A DNA stretch of 64,000 nucleotides, taken from the NCBI GenBank assembly GCA_902806565.1, contig CADCXA010000053.1:620001-684000 (forward strand), read 5' to 3'. The notes under the pieces were generated by a model. That model was not told where the DNA came from. It saw only the letters and a program-made list of their open reading frames with translations, and made no database searches. Made by a program: the position numbers and the translations under genes. The DNA comes from Hypoxylon rubiginosum. Lineage: Eukaryota > Ascomycota > Sordariomycetes > Xylariales > Hypoxylaceae. This document shows positions 35,921 through 45,158 of the stretch, piece after piece (within the stretch, counting starts at the first letter, position 1; each line of letters starts with the position of its first letter).

Positions 35921-36137
35921 AAATACCAACCAGAAAGGAGGCGTTTTTAAACGCAATAGTTCATGAGTCAATGGAACTATAAGAATCGTTGCGATATATT
36001 TTCAAGATAGTTGGATTATCTAACTGTCACTCATAATCGAAATTACTATTTCAATACAATGCGCCTTGCTCCAATGCCATGTCACTCAGCGCCAGAGTCC
36101 CAAATTCTAAATATCCGGAAGTATGTGTCAGACGTAA

Positions 36138-37308
36138 TCATTTATGAAATTGCTTGACCTTTTCGACCTCGTCATAACTACCCAGGAAGATACCAGATCG
36201 GTCGTGGATGTGCTCTGGCACGACGTCCAGCATTCGATTCATCTTGCTATCCACAGCTTGTCCGCCAGCTGAATAAGTGTTAGCATTTTACTGCTGGAAT
36301 AAAGGGGTAACAGGTGCGGAAGGATTGCTTACCATTCTCGAAGACCATTGCCATAGGCGCGCACTCGTATAGAATTCGCAGCTTGCCCTTGGGGCTCTTC
36401 TTGTCTGCCGGGTAGGCAAAGATACCGCCATACAACAATGTTCGGTAGGCATCAGCAACCATGCTACCAATGTATCTGGCGCTGTACGGTTTGCCGCTGC
36501 CTTGCGGTAGCTTCAGGGCGCTGAAGTACTCCTTAGTGTTGTCCTCCCAGTAGTGAGAGTTACCCTCGTTGACAGAGTAGATAGCCCGCGCCCTGGGGAT
36601 TCTCATGTCCGGATGGGTCAGGATAAACTCGCCAAACGAGTTATCTAGGGTAAAGCCGTTGACGGTACCGCCTCGCATGGTAATGACCAGTTGCGCAGAA
36701 GCACCGTACATGGTGAATCCCGCGGCAAGGAGCTCTGATCCAGGCTTCAGAATATCCTCCTTCGTACCCATTGAGCCATCTTCCAATTTGTGGATACCAA
36801 AGATTGTTCCCACAGACACACCAGCGTCCAAGTTGGAGCTACCGTCGATGGGATCGCAAGCTACGGCGTACCGGGCCCCGCCCTGGTCTTTGAAGTATAT
36901 TACCTCCTCCTCTTCTTCTGACACTAGCAGCGCGCACTTCCCCGACGATCTCATGGCGGCAATGAAGAGATCATTTCCGATTACGTCAAGCTTCTTCTGG
37001 TCGTCGCCTGTCGCGTTAGATTGACCAGCAAGACCCGTCAAGTTTACTAGCGTGGCTCGGCGAATGTAGTGGGAAATGGCCTTGAAGGAGAATTGGAGAG
37101 CGTGGCATAATAATCTGTATTGGCGGCAGTATCAGCAATTGCTACATCTCGAATTGGCTTATAGGTTGGCACTTTACGTGAAATCTCCAGTTGCTTCCTT
37201 GTGCTTTGTTTGCTCTTCCGTTAGGAAACGAGTCAATGTGACAATATTCGTGTTGATAGCAGCTGTCTCGGACGGAGGTACATCGTGACCATTGCCGTTG
37301 GTCGCCAT
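36138..37308 (-). CDS. FBP1: Fructose-1,6-bisphosphatase
   Basis: Gluconeogenic enzyme hydrolysing fructose 1,6-bisphosphate to fructose 6-phosphate in the cytosol. Exons 37308-37178, 37114-36333 and 36269/8-36138 give 347 aa, the usual length. Joins read GDFTLLCHALQ and FENAGGQAVDSKMN. Metal-binding signature CDPIDGSSNLD, substrate-binding NEGNSHYW and RYIGSMVADAYR, and the C-terminal VPEHIHDRSGIFLGS are intact. The 5' region contains a CTGGGG word at about 37391 that fits the CreA/Mig1 consensus SYGGRG, consistent with glucose repression known for FBP1 orthologues, but one 6-mer is weak evidence. It is divergent from the snoRNA host gene. Confidence 0.97.
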
Positions 37309-38589
37309 TTTGCCTAGAAGATTTATGGGAGATACGGAATAAGGCGAAATGTGATCGGGAGGTAGAAGGTAGGTAGGCAAAGGAGAAACTCTGGGGGCCT
37401 CGGTTCTACAATGGCGGAGAAATGGACGGCAGATAAGTCAAGAGAGCTCAGGAGGGATTGGGACGGCTTGTTGGGATAATGAGGAAGGTGATGCGATAAG
37501 AACTTGTATTTATATTCTAGCTTCCGGCAAGTTCTCGTCAGATGGACTGAACGAAAATAATGGGCGATGGTGAATATATATGCCGAGGGAACAGCTGGAT
37601 GTCTTAAGAAGCGTTGAAGGACGTCAAGCGTCTTTGTCAGGACCAGCAGGACCCCACATCCCTACCGCCCTACCTCCCTGTGCTCCCTGCGTTTTCTCTG
37701 CTCCGCTCGCTCCAACTGGTTTGTGGTTTGTGGTTTGTCTCGGTGTTGCGGGTAACAAGAGCACGATGACATACGGCACGCATCCCGAGGCGTCGATCCA
37801 GAACCCAGCCGCCAAACACCATAGCCGGCCGAAGGGGAAATGTGGGCTGGTGACTGGGAAGTGCTGGGGAGTGCTGGGAAATGCTGGGTAGGCGCGAAAA
37901 AGAGGATTTCTCGGGTCATGGCATTTAAGCCGCCATTGATTATACCGAAGCGGGAGATGCCGGCAGTCTCGGGCATAGAAAACGTCACTTACACCTTATT
38001 TCTAATCGTGAAAAAACTGCACGCTGCTAACATGGGCTTTATGATTTGTTTGCCCTTTTACCCATGTGATACACATTCTTTTTTTCTTACCGCCACGATA
38101 TGGTGGTTCTGTGGTTATTAGGAGCGAGGCTACCGTTGCAAAGCTTACTGATCAAATACAGAGGGAAAAAGTAATACCCACACTCACACCCACACACCCA
38201 CACACCTACACGCCTACATCATAGAAAAGTGACAGCTGGAAAGGTTGGAAAGGTTTAGGTAATAAAGGAGAAAGCTGACATCGCTATGATGCTGGCAGGC
38301 TGGGTGAGGGGCAAGGGGAGCTTCAGCGCCAAGGCCGAATGAGGGGCATATGGACCCGACTTTTGCTGCCCTGGCATCGGAACAGTGGAGGTGAGCTACC
38401 TAGGTACTCGCTTAAGTAATCCAGACAGCCAGATCTTAGATCCAGAGTTTTTCCGAAGTACGGATTCTCGGCTCTGCCTTTTCCGGCGCGTTGGCCAGGC
38501 ATTGCGTGCCCCACTTTGGAGCTCCGGGTCCCATACAAAACTTTTTTTTTTCTTCCTTGCGAATTGTAATTTTCCATTGATTCACATCA
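37309..38589. promoter_or_regulatory. Divergent promoter region (FBP1 / snoRNA host) with CA-rich repeat
   Basis: 1.3 kb without a supported protein gene. A degenerate (CACACC) tract spans about 38177-38213 and GTGCTGGG-type words repeat at 37858-37888. A T-rich run at 38540-38552 lies about 65 nt before the first splice donor of the host gene and probably belongs to its core promoter or 5' leader. Confidence 0.5.
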
Positions 38590-38648
38590 ACCAAATATTC
38601 CTCGTTGAAACACGATGGTAAGTACACCAAGATTTCCTACCTCTATCC

Positions 38649-38733
38649 TTTCCATGATGACAGAATGTAAACCGCAAACTAGAGTCTTTGACCAATTGGA
38701 ATGAAACTGTTTTTACACGTCAGTCTGATCAGA
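38649..38733 (+). ncRNA. snR78: Box C/D snoRNA, snR78 homologue (25S Um2421 guide)
   Basis: C box ATGATGA 38654-38660; D box CTGA 38725-38728; D' TTGA 38688-38691; a C'-like ATGAAA follows at about 38701. The guide CAAACTAGAGTC (38675-38686) is complementary over 12 nt to yeast 25S GACUCUAGUUUG. The fifth base upstream of D' (A38683) pairs with U2421, the known snR78 target. The rRNA sequence and numbering are from memory; several known sites fell in register when counted. Confidence 0.85.
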
Positions 38734-38921
38734 AAATATCAATATCAAACCACAACGTTTTATCACGACAATTTGGAGCTTCATTGTACTGACTAGAAGC
38801 TAGGTACTACGCCTTCTAGGCTTCAATAGAAGCCATATCGACTAATGAGTTGATGGCTTCCTTCGTAGAACGATGAAGGATATTAGGTTCGTTCTCTCTC
38901 TTCCTTCTCTGTCTTCCCCTA

Positions 38922-39017
38922 CCTATCTGATGATCTTCTCTATGCATTGCATAGCTGGAAATTACCGTCTGAGGCGCATGCTCTTGACGAAAAACAACAG
39001 GCTGTTGTCTGATTATA
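38922..39017 (+). ncRNA. Box C/D snoRNA, target unassigned (second member of cluster)
   Basis: C box CTGATGA 38927-38933; D' CTGA 38969-38972; C'-like TTGACGA 38984-38990; D box CTGA 39009-39012. Spacing is normal. Two palindromes inside (CTATGCATTGCATAG at about 38940-38954, ACAACAGGCTGTTGT at about 38994-39008) are unusual. By position it should correspond to yeast snR77 (18S Um578), but the expected antisense AACTGCAACAAC is absent. The stretch before D' (GAAATTACCGT) could pair about 9 bp with 18S GCGGUAAUU. Target remains open. Confidence 0.65.
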
Positions 39018-39142
39018 TGGATCATATTTCACGTTTTGAGAACTCGACCATTTTCCACGGTTGCTAATGTTCATTATAGGTCACCTTCCTACCTAATGAA
39101 TTACCAAACGGTATGCGAATCCCCTCTAATCGACGTTGCGTC

Positions 39143-39238
39143 TCGATATGATGAAACGGCACTGGGCTCCGAATCAATATTACATGAGTCGATACGCCAA
39201 CCTGTGGCAGGCCTAGAAAACCTCGCCCACTGATCACA
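39143..39238 (+). ncRNA. snR76: Box C/D snoRNA, snR76 homologue (25S Cm2197 guide)
   Basis: C box ATGATGA 39148-39154; D box CTGA 39230-39233; degenerate D' CCGA 39169-39172. Guide GGCACTGGGC (39158-39167) pairs with 25S GCCCAGUGCU (last pair G-U). The fifth base upstream of D' (G39164) faces C2197, the snR76 target. It lies in intron 39111-39305. Confidence 0.82.
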
Positions 39239-39483
39239 ACATCCTGTCTTCGATTCCCTGACAACTCTTTGCGATATCGTTGCTAACGTCGAACTTTCAA
39301 ATTAGTTTTACGATGTTGATATTCATCATCTATTGTACGCTCGAGTCCTGAGGGTATGCGATGGTCTAAACAACTATTCGCTGTCTATTCATTGTGGGTG
39401 CTATGCCAAAAATGGGTTGAGGCAGCTCCATAGTGAATTGCGACGTAAGCAAACTTTTTCTTATCAGTTTCTCAATACCATTT

Positions 39484-39572
39484 TCTACCTGATGAACATA
39501 GATGACGAGTCTGATTCGGATTCCCGTTGTAGACAACCTTTTTTACTACCATTCATGCATTTTCTGATTAAA
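39484..39572 (+). ncRNA. snR75: Box C/D snoRNA, snR75 homologue (25S Gm2288 guide)
   Basis: C box CTGATGA 39489-39495; D' CTGA 39511-39514; D box CTGA 39564-39567. Guide TAGATGACGAG (39499-39509) is complementary over 11 nt to 25S CUCGUCAUCUA; C39506 is the fifth base upstream of D' and pairs with G2288. A second stretch, CCATTCATGC (about 39548-39557), is complementary to 25S GCAUGAAUGG about 20 nt downstream of the target, a likely accessory pairing. Confidence 0.85.
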
Positions 39573-39709
39573 TTATTCTACCACTTTTACCGTCTTACTC
39601 TAGAGAACTCATTCTGACAACACAGCTACAGGTCTCATAGATGCATTGGGCAATCCGTCTAGTAAACTACTGGTCAGTTTTTCAAGTCAATTTTCGAAGA
39701 CTAAGGCGG

Positions 39710-39802
39710 CCGCTGCAACATGATGATTTGATATAAATAATTAACAAGCATATGTCGGAGCCTCATGGCCTTGATGACTCTAGTCATGTCTGAATGCAGC
39801 GG
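39710..39802 (+). ncRNA. snR74: Box C/D snoRNA, snR74/U27 homologue (18S Am28 guide)
   Basis: Terminal stem CCGCTGCA (39710-39717) / TGCAGCGG (39795-39802) is perfect over 8 bp. C box ATGATGA 39720-39726; D box CTGA 39790-39793; C' TTGATGA 39771-39777; D' CGGA 39756-39759. Guide ACAAGCATATG (39744-39754) is complementary to 18S CAUAUGCUUGU; the fifth base upstream of D' (T39751) pairs with A28. The same antisense occurs in human U27. Confidence 0.9.
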
Positions 39803-39942
39803 AACCATGTCTTCTCAAGTCCTTGCCAAAGTACTGCTCGTCGCTAACAAGCGCAGACAGCCTTCCCAACACTTGAGCAGAGTAGTTTATTCATGCTTCT
39901 ATCTACCAGGTAAGACAACTTCAGCCCAATTTCTCTCACCCC

Positions 39943-40033
39943 TTACAATGATGAACATAATTTCACGACGGTCAACATAGCTCGACATAGCTTTGATGAT
40001 ATTGCCTTTGACAAGGCTTTCGATCTGATATAA
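39943..40033 (+). ncRNA. snR73: Box C/D snoRNA, snR73 homologue (25S Cm2959 guide)
   Basis: C box ATGATGA 39948-39954; C' TTGATGA 39993-39999; D box CTGA 40025-40028. Guide TCACGACGGTC (39963-39973) is complementary over 11 nt to 25S GACCGUCGUGA. With a degenerate D' (CATA, 39976-39979) the fifth base upstream, G39971, pairs with C2959. It lies in intron 39910-40093. Confidence 0.83.
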
Positions 40034-40209
40034 GATTTACTCATTCAATAGTCCATTACCTATCGTTTTGAATGTTGCTAATCTCATTCATAGGATTAAC
40101 ATATTAGACCGCGCATGAAACTCTATACTTCAGTCTACTCTGCCACTTTCTCCTGGCCGAGGATGTTGGTTGTGTCTGTAGAAGAGGCACCATCACCCGC
40201 TGACTAAGG

Positions 40210-40986
40210 TAGGTCACTTCCATTTATCTCGTAAGCTTGACATTTGGGAGTAGACTGAGAGCAACCATGGCGAGATGAAGCTGTAAAAGCCAAGTTAAAG
40301 TGCAATGGCACATGTAAACAACTATCCTAATACCTCTAATGTTCTCTGCCTCTACCTACCTAGATACTAGTAAGATGAGCTACCATGCAACCGACGTTAG
40401 TAGATAATAATAAAATTGCACCTTATTATACTTGCAATGCCTTTATGGCTTAGTTTGAAATAGCTTCGCTAGGGCTAGCTGGACTAGCAAGATACTTACC
40501 GGGGATACCACCTAGTAAGGAACGCTTACGGGGTGGCCCATATCTAGCAGCGAGAACGACTTTCCTTCCGACGTGTTTCAAGTATTTTCCAAATAGTTAC
40601 CTACAGCCCGCAAAGGTTAGGGGCTCCACTTGAACCAAAGATATATCCAGGCGTATCTCTCAGGCAATTTTTTAATAAAAAATACTTTAACTTTAACAGT
40701 TCCTAGGATAGATAACGCACCAGTATCTCTGGTTCAGGCGGAACCCTAACCTTTGCCATCGGTGGGTTGTACTCAATCTCGAGACATCTCTCTACACCCC
40801 TCAAGAGCCTCAAGTTCCCAGTCCAATATTCAAGACACCCAATACCGCCGTAATACTCGGCAAAATCAGACCGACACTGAGCTCAGAGAGACCCCTTAAA
40901 GTGGTCAGAGGGAGCTACCCAATAGAGACCCCAATCCAACCACAAGCGAAAACAGCTACGGCCAAATCTATAATCGAATTCAAACA
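40210..40986. other. Intergenic flank of the retroelement fragment
   Basis: No gene. AT-rich in parts (about 40665-40700). A long terminal repeat might lie here but no matching copy was found downstream of 42.1 kb by eye. Confidence 0.4.
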
Positions 40987-42083
40987 ATGTTCGATTCAAT
41001 GAGCGTAGAACTGTTGAAAAGGGAACTTGGTATAGAAGAAAAGCCGACCTTAGACACTCTCACCAAGGTGAAAAATGAGTATCGCGCAACACTTGAGCGA
41101 GCAAGGACAGGAGCGGTCAATCCTGAAACATGGTACTGGGAATGGCGCTCTGCATATTTATCTGCCGAAGTATACGGAATCCCTGACGTAACTGGGAAGC
41201 TCCCCGTCAAGGAATTCATATACGCCGTCGGCGCGAGAATGTTTCCGGGTTGGGCCTTCAATGCCCTCTACGAGTGGATCAAAAACGACTCCCTAGGGCG
41301 TCCGACGCTCACCCTAGACGAGACTGGCATCGTGTTCAAAGGATGGATCGACGAGACGTCGACATGGCAAAGACACGATGCCTACCGGACGGAAACGCCC
41401 ACGGAGCGCGTACGCGATTCGAGTCCCCGATACGACAACCCGGAAAGGCCGGGAAAGTCGAGCAGACCGGCCGAGCCGCGATCGACTAGCACCGGAAACG
41501 CCTGCCCCTGCGAAAAGATAGCCGGCAAGGCACACCCTTGGCCGCCGGAGGAGTGTGGCATATTGCAGTATGCCGTGGTAGGATACTGTGATCGCCAGAC
41601 TCCTAAACTAAGCGATAAGAAGTGCAAGGAGATCAGGACGTGGTACGAGACCGCGCGGTGGCGATACCTACGAGCCTGGATCGAGCTATACGGCTGGTCC
41701 GTCAAGCCGACGACCGCCTCTAGCAAAAAGAACAAGAACAAATCCAACCCCGCGAAGCCGGGACTGATTGCGTGGTCGGGCAACATGGCTTAGCCGCCTG
41801 TGAGATCGACCTACGGCTGATCGAAGAGAAGATGAAGCACATGGAGAGAAGTTAGGAGAGCGGAAGTCGGCAGAGCGACTTTATCCCTGGGGTCTATACT
41901 GCTGTTCACTTTAGCCATTTGCTATCAGAGAGTGCGGTTCTTGCTACTGGCAGCACTCTTCATCTTGTTAACGACAAAAAGTTCTTCGAGGTAGTGACAT
42001 TCAAGCCGGCTACGCCAGACGATATAGTCCACGCGGGGGTGGAAATCTTCCCGATCACCGGCGTAGGCAAAAGAGTGCTCTAG
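40987..42083 (+). pseudogene. Degenerate Copia-type (Ty1) retroelement: gag plus protease remnant
   Basis: ATG 40987 opens a 268-codon gag-like frame ending at 41793. Its second half has CPC..KAHPWPPEEC..LQYAV and KLSDKKCKEIRTWYE, a Cys/His arrangement seen in gag of fungal Copia elements. After the stop, in another frame, 41889-42083 encodes a protease-like stretch (ATGSTLHLVNDKKFFEVV.. then VEIFPITGVGKRVL) ending in TAG. Copia proteases begin with a catalytic D-S/T-G; here the Asp codon position (41943-41945) reads Ala. No integrase, reverse transcriptase or RNase H follows. The element is truncated, frameshifted and lacks its catalytic Asp, so it is dead, although the gag frame itself remains intact and might be expressed. 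Confidence 0.75.
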
Positions 42084-42412
42084 AAGATCTCGAACGGGAG
42101 TGATGATCGTAGCTAGTTTGGGTAAAGCCAGGGCCTAATTTTGTAAGCAAGACTGCTCATTACGATATTAGAAAAATAAGAAGAGAGTATGTTGATTGAG
42201 GAGCTTATAAGGAAGTATAATCCTGTTTTTATTGATCAACTTTTACTGCTAGACTTGGTATCCTGTAAACCCATCATGTGTCGCTACCTATATACCTACA
42301 TATAATACAAAGCCAAACTCATGTTGACTACACCCCAGCCCGAGTATGTACTTAGATAGGCTAGACAGGTTAGCCAAATAAGCATTAACAGTATCTAGTG
42401 GTACTATCAAAA
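42084..42412. other. Intergenic, nothing recognised
   Basis: AT-rich spacer between the retroelement remnant and the 3' end of the carboxypeptidase gene. Confidence 0.5.
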
Positions 42413-44422
42413 CTATGATAAAACCAGCAAAGCGGCGGCGGCAGCACCGCCCAAGTGGAACACGTCGACGACGCCCGGTCCCCGATTAGGAGTAGCCGCG
42501 CTGGACGGCGTGGCGGTAGCCGTGAAGAAGCCGGTGAGCTGCGCCGTCGTGGTGGACGTCTCGACGACGGTCGTAGGCGCCGGGGTCGACGCCGTGGTGC
42601 CGGTCTGCAGCGCGCCGTTGACGACGAAGCCCTCGCCGTTGAGGATCGCGCTCTGCTGGTCCTCGCTGCAGGAGCCGGGGATGTCGCGGAGCCAGCACGT
42701 CGGCTCGGGGCTGGGCGGCAAGTTGAGGGAGCTGGACGCGCTAGAATCGCCCGTCGTGTTGTACGCCGACAGGTCGACGTTCTCGCCCGTCGACACGCTG
42801 TCGCCGCGGATGACGCGCGCGAACACCTGGAAGGCCGTCTCGGGCTGGTACGCGGGCACGAAGTGGCCCGCCTGGAAGACGCGGCTGAAGCTCAGGTTGC
42901 CGAACTGCCGGACCGCGCCCCCGATGTACGTGTCGTTGACGATGATGGGCGCGTACCCGGCCGCGGGGAACGCCGACGCGTAGCCGCCGGCCGCGGAGGC
43001 CGCCAGCGCGAGCGAGACGGCCTCGCCGCCCAGCCAGTTGCAGATGTAGTCGCGGTCGCCGTAGATGAAGCCCACGCGGATGCCCGCGTTGAGGAGCGAG
43101 GCGAGCTTCGGCACCATCGCCTCGCGCTCGTAGTCGCCCGTCGAGAGGAATGCGGAAACGACTTGGCTGTTCGTCTCGGTGTAGTTGAGCCTCGTGCCAA
43201 TGGCGGCCTGGAAGGCTGCCGTGTTAACGTATTCCAGATACTGTTTGGGAGGGAACGAATCCGGCAGCAGCGCCGATATGTCGTAGAGGCTGCGGCCGGC
43301 GTCCGAGTAAGGCAGCATGACGTTCTCGGTGCAGCTGTTGTAGGCGGCTTCGCAGATGCGATTTACGTCCGCGGGCGCTCCGCTGTTATTCGGGTCCTGG
43401 CTAGCTACAGCAGCTCGACATGCATTGATCTGGTCGCGGCACCCGCCGCTCGTGTAAAAGCTCGCATTTGCCATCTGCGCCCTGATTGAGTTAATGGCTG
43501 TAAGGCCATACGGGTTGTTCACTGCCATGGCCGGGTAAAACGGTGCTTGGATCAGGTCATCGACGCAGCCGTTTACGATGCCGAGCGAGACGAGGCGGAT
43601 CTTTACCGCAGTACTGTTTGAAACAGAGCTATTGCCCCGAGCGGCATTCATCTGCTCCCACTTATAAGCAAACGCCGGCCCGTACTTCCCCCCATAGCTC
43701 TCCGAAAACAGGTTCACGCCCAAGATATTATCCTCCGGAGGATTCAACTCTGGAAATGTAGTCAGGAATCCTTGTAACATGTGCCATATAGCAACCGCTG
43801 CCGTCTCCGTCGTGTTCGCCGTGTTATTAGCGTTCATGGAGCTGAAGGTTCCATTTAGATACGCATTGGTCGGGAGCGAATTCGGCCTCTCGGCAGGTGG
43901 GATGTAGATATTGTTGGTGAGCAAGTCGATCGAACCGTTCGTAGGGACATCGTACGAGAATCCGACTTGGTTTGGCTGGTCGATGAATAGCATATTCGAC
44001 GCTCTATCCCAACCCCACTCGCGCGCGATGGTCGTATAGGTGTTCGTGCCGTTGTCGACCACTTCGCAAGGCCCGTTCTCGGAAAAGAAACCGAACATGG
44101 AACTCGAACAGGGCCCGCCATTTAGCCAGATGGTGAGGCTCGAGTTGGCCTGCTGGTCCCGTGCTCCGACATACCAGAAAAAGGTATTGGTAGGGAAATC
44201 GCCCGGGATGCTCACCCAGCCGGTGTACTGGGTCTGCGACTCAAAAGCAGTGTTGCAGGCGCCATCGGGTACCTTGTAGCTGATCTTGATATTGGGATCG
44301 ATGGGCGAAGCTATGGTCGTTAAGTTTAAGGCACCGGGGGTGGCATTCGGAAACTGTGCTTTAACAAGACATGTTAATGTAGTGGTAGCAACCAGAACTG
44401 CATCGAGGCAGTTCAGTCGCAT
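42413..44422 (-). CDS. Secreted serine carboxypeptidase (S10), probably GPI-anchored
   Basis: Single exon, 669 aa. A signal peptide ends near residue 22 (LVKA|QFPN). S10 alpha/beta-hydrolase motifs are present: WLNGGPCSSSMFG (99-111), catalytic Ser in SESYGGKYGP (about Ser242), catalytic Asp near IYGDRDYICNWLGG and His in AGHFVPAYQPE. The oxyanion block normally reads GGPGxSS; here the second Gly is Cys (residue 105). Many N-glycosylation sequons (NxT/S) occur. After about 590 the chain turns Thr/Ser/Pro-rich and ends with a hydrophobic AAAAALLVLS, consistent with a GPI signal and cell-wall placement. The 3' half is far more GC-rich than the 5' half. Role: acid-range C-terminal trimming of extracellular peptides. 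Confidence 0.93.
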   Translation of the reverse strand: MRLNCLDAVLVATTTLTCLVKAQFPNATPGALNLTTIASPIDPNIKISYKVPDGACNTAFESQTQYTGWVSIPGDFPTNTFFWYVGARDQQANSSLTIWLNGGPCSSSMFGFFSENGPCEVVDNGTNTYTTIAREWGWDRASNMLFIDQPNQVGFSYDVPTNGSIDLLTNNIYIPPAERPNSLPTNAYLNGTFSSMNANNTANTTETAAVAIWHMLQGFLTTFPELNPPEDNILGVNLFSESYGGKYGPAFAYKWEQMNAARGNSSVSNSTAVKIRLVSLGIVNGCVDDLIQAPFYPAMAVNNPYGLTAINSIRAQMANASFYTSGGCRDQINACRAAVASQDPNNSGAPADVNRICEAAYNSCTENVMLPYSDAGRSLYDISALLPDSFPPKQYLEYVNTAAFQAAIGTRLNYTETNSQVVSAFLSTGDYEREAMVPKLASLLNAGIRVGFIYGDRDYICNWLGGEAVSLALAASAAGGYASAFPAAGYAPIIVNDTYIGGAVRQFGNLSFSRVFQAGHFVPAYQPETAFQVFARVIRGDSVSTGENVDLSAYNTTGDSSASSSLNLPPSPEPTCWLRDIPGSCSEDQQSAILNGEGFVVNGALQTGTTASTPAPTTVVETSTTTAQLTGFFTATATPSSAATPNRGPGVVDVFHLGGAAAAALLVLS

Positions 44423-45158
44423 TATCTATCGTTGCGGGCCGGTCGTCATGCTTGTGCGCAATTAGCTCACAGGCCTAGGTATATAGAGTTAGGTGATCTT
44501 AGAAGGCGAAGAGTGAGCCGAAGTTGTGACAGGGGAGAGTGTTTGAATCCTTAGGTACTACTGTAAACAATGTCAATATCTCGAATTCGGTACAAGAAAT
44601 GTCGTTTGTGAGGGTTCGAGAATATAATGTAATCCGTAAATTCTGTGGAGATTGAAGTGGTCGAGCTGCCGTTTTAGCCGATCTAGTCCACTATTGCACT
44701 AGCTTCGGGTACCTTGCATTAAAGCGCCAATTACCTCTACTTGCGCAGGTTGAACACTGAAAACAATGGGTCTACCAAGTACCATGTACGTCTCCGTACT
44801 TGATGTCGACGGAAAAGGGGGAAGATAGTGAAGTCCGAATGACGAGGATATTATTCAACTCGAGAAGAATATTTTGGTCAAGCTAAACATTTGTTTGATA
44901 GGTACCTACCCAGAACCTACCTAGGTACATACAAGAACCGAAAGTTGTAGGTAAGAAGACAAGAAACTAGCCACGCCATGCAGAACCGGCGCGTTCTAGC
45001 CCATTCAGCTGGGGCTGAACATGAACTTGGAGAGGAATTGACGGTAGAAAAAAAAAACAATGGATTTTTCATCTTATTTTGGCCAGAGCCATAGCCATCA
45101 TTCCGTTGAATTCTTGTATATACATGTATGTCTACCTAGGTAGGGAAGCGAGGGTAAA
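44423..45158. promoter_or_regulatory. Divergent promoter region with TACCTAGGTA palindromes
   Basis: 0.74 kb between divergent starts. CCTAGGTA-type palindromes at about 44472, 44918 and 45134; A9 run at about 45050. Confidence 0.4.

Larger units (their letters stand above)
38590..40208 (+). ncRNA. Spliced non-coding host gene for a box C/D snoRNA cluster
   Basis: No long reading frame is present, yet splice signals recur in register with snoRNAs. Donors: GTAAGT 38618 (directly after an ATG), GTATGC 39111, GTAAGC 39445, GTAAGA 39910, GTAGGT 40209. Branch-plus-acceptor pairs: TTGCTAAT..TATAG (39061-39079), TGCTAAC..ATTAG (39281-39305), GCTAAC..GCAG (39843-39856), GTTGCTAAT..CATAG (40073-40093). 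The introns so defined contain snR76 (39111-39305), snR75 (39445-about 39631), snR74 (ending 39856) and snR73 (39910-40093); snR78 and an orphan lie between 38618 and 39079. The leftover exons are short and lack conserved coding, so the gene seems to exist for its introns. Ends of the transcript are estimates. Order matches the yeast polycistronic snR78-snR72 cluster as I recall it. Confidence 0.7.

Noticed and set aside
39340..39356. TCCTGAGGG complementary to 25S CCCUCAGGA, considered as a snR72-like guide
   Set aside because: Only 9 nt, no C or D boxes at correct spacing, and it lies in a likely host-gene exon.
42455..43489. 344-codon Arg/Ala-rich frame opposite the carboxypeptidase
   Set aside because: An antisense shadow of a GC-rich gene; repetitive composition and no independent signals.
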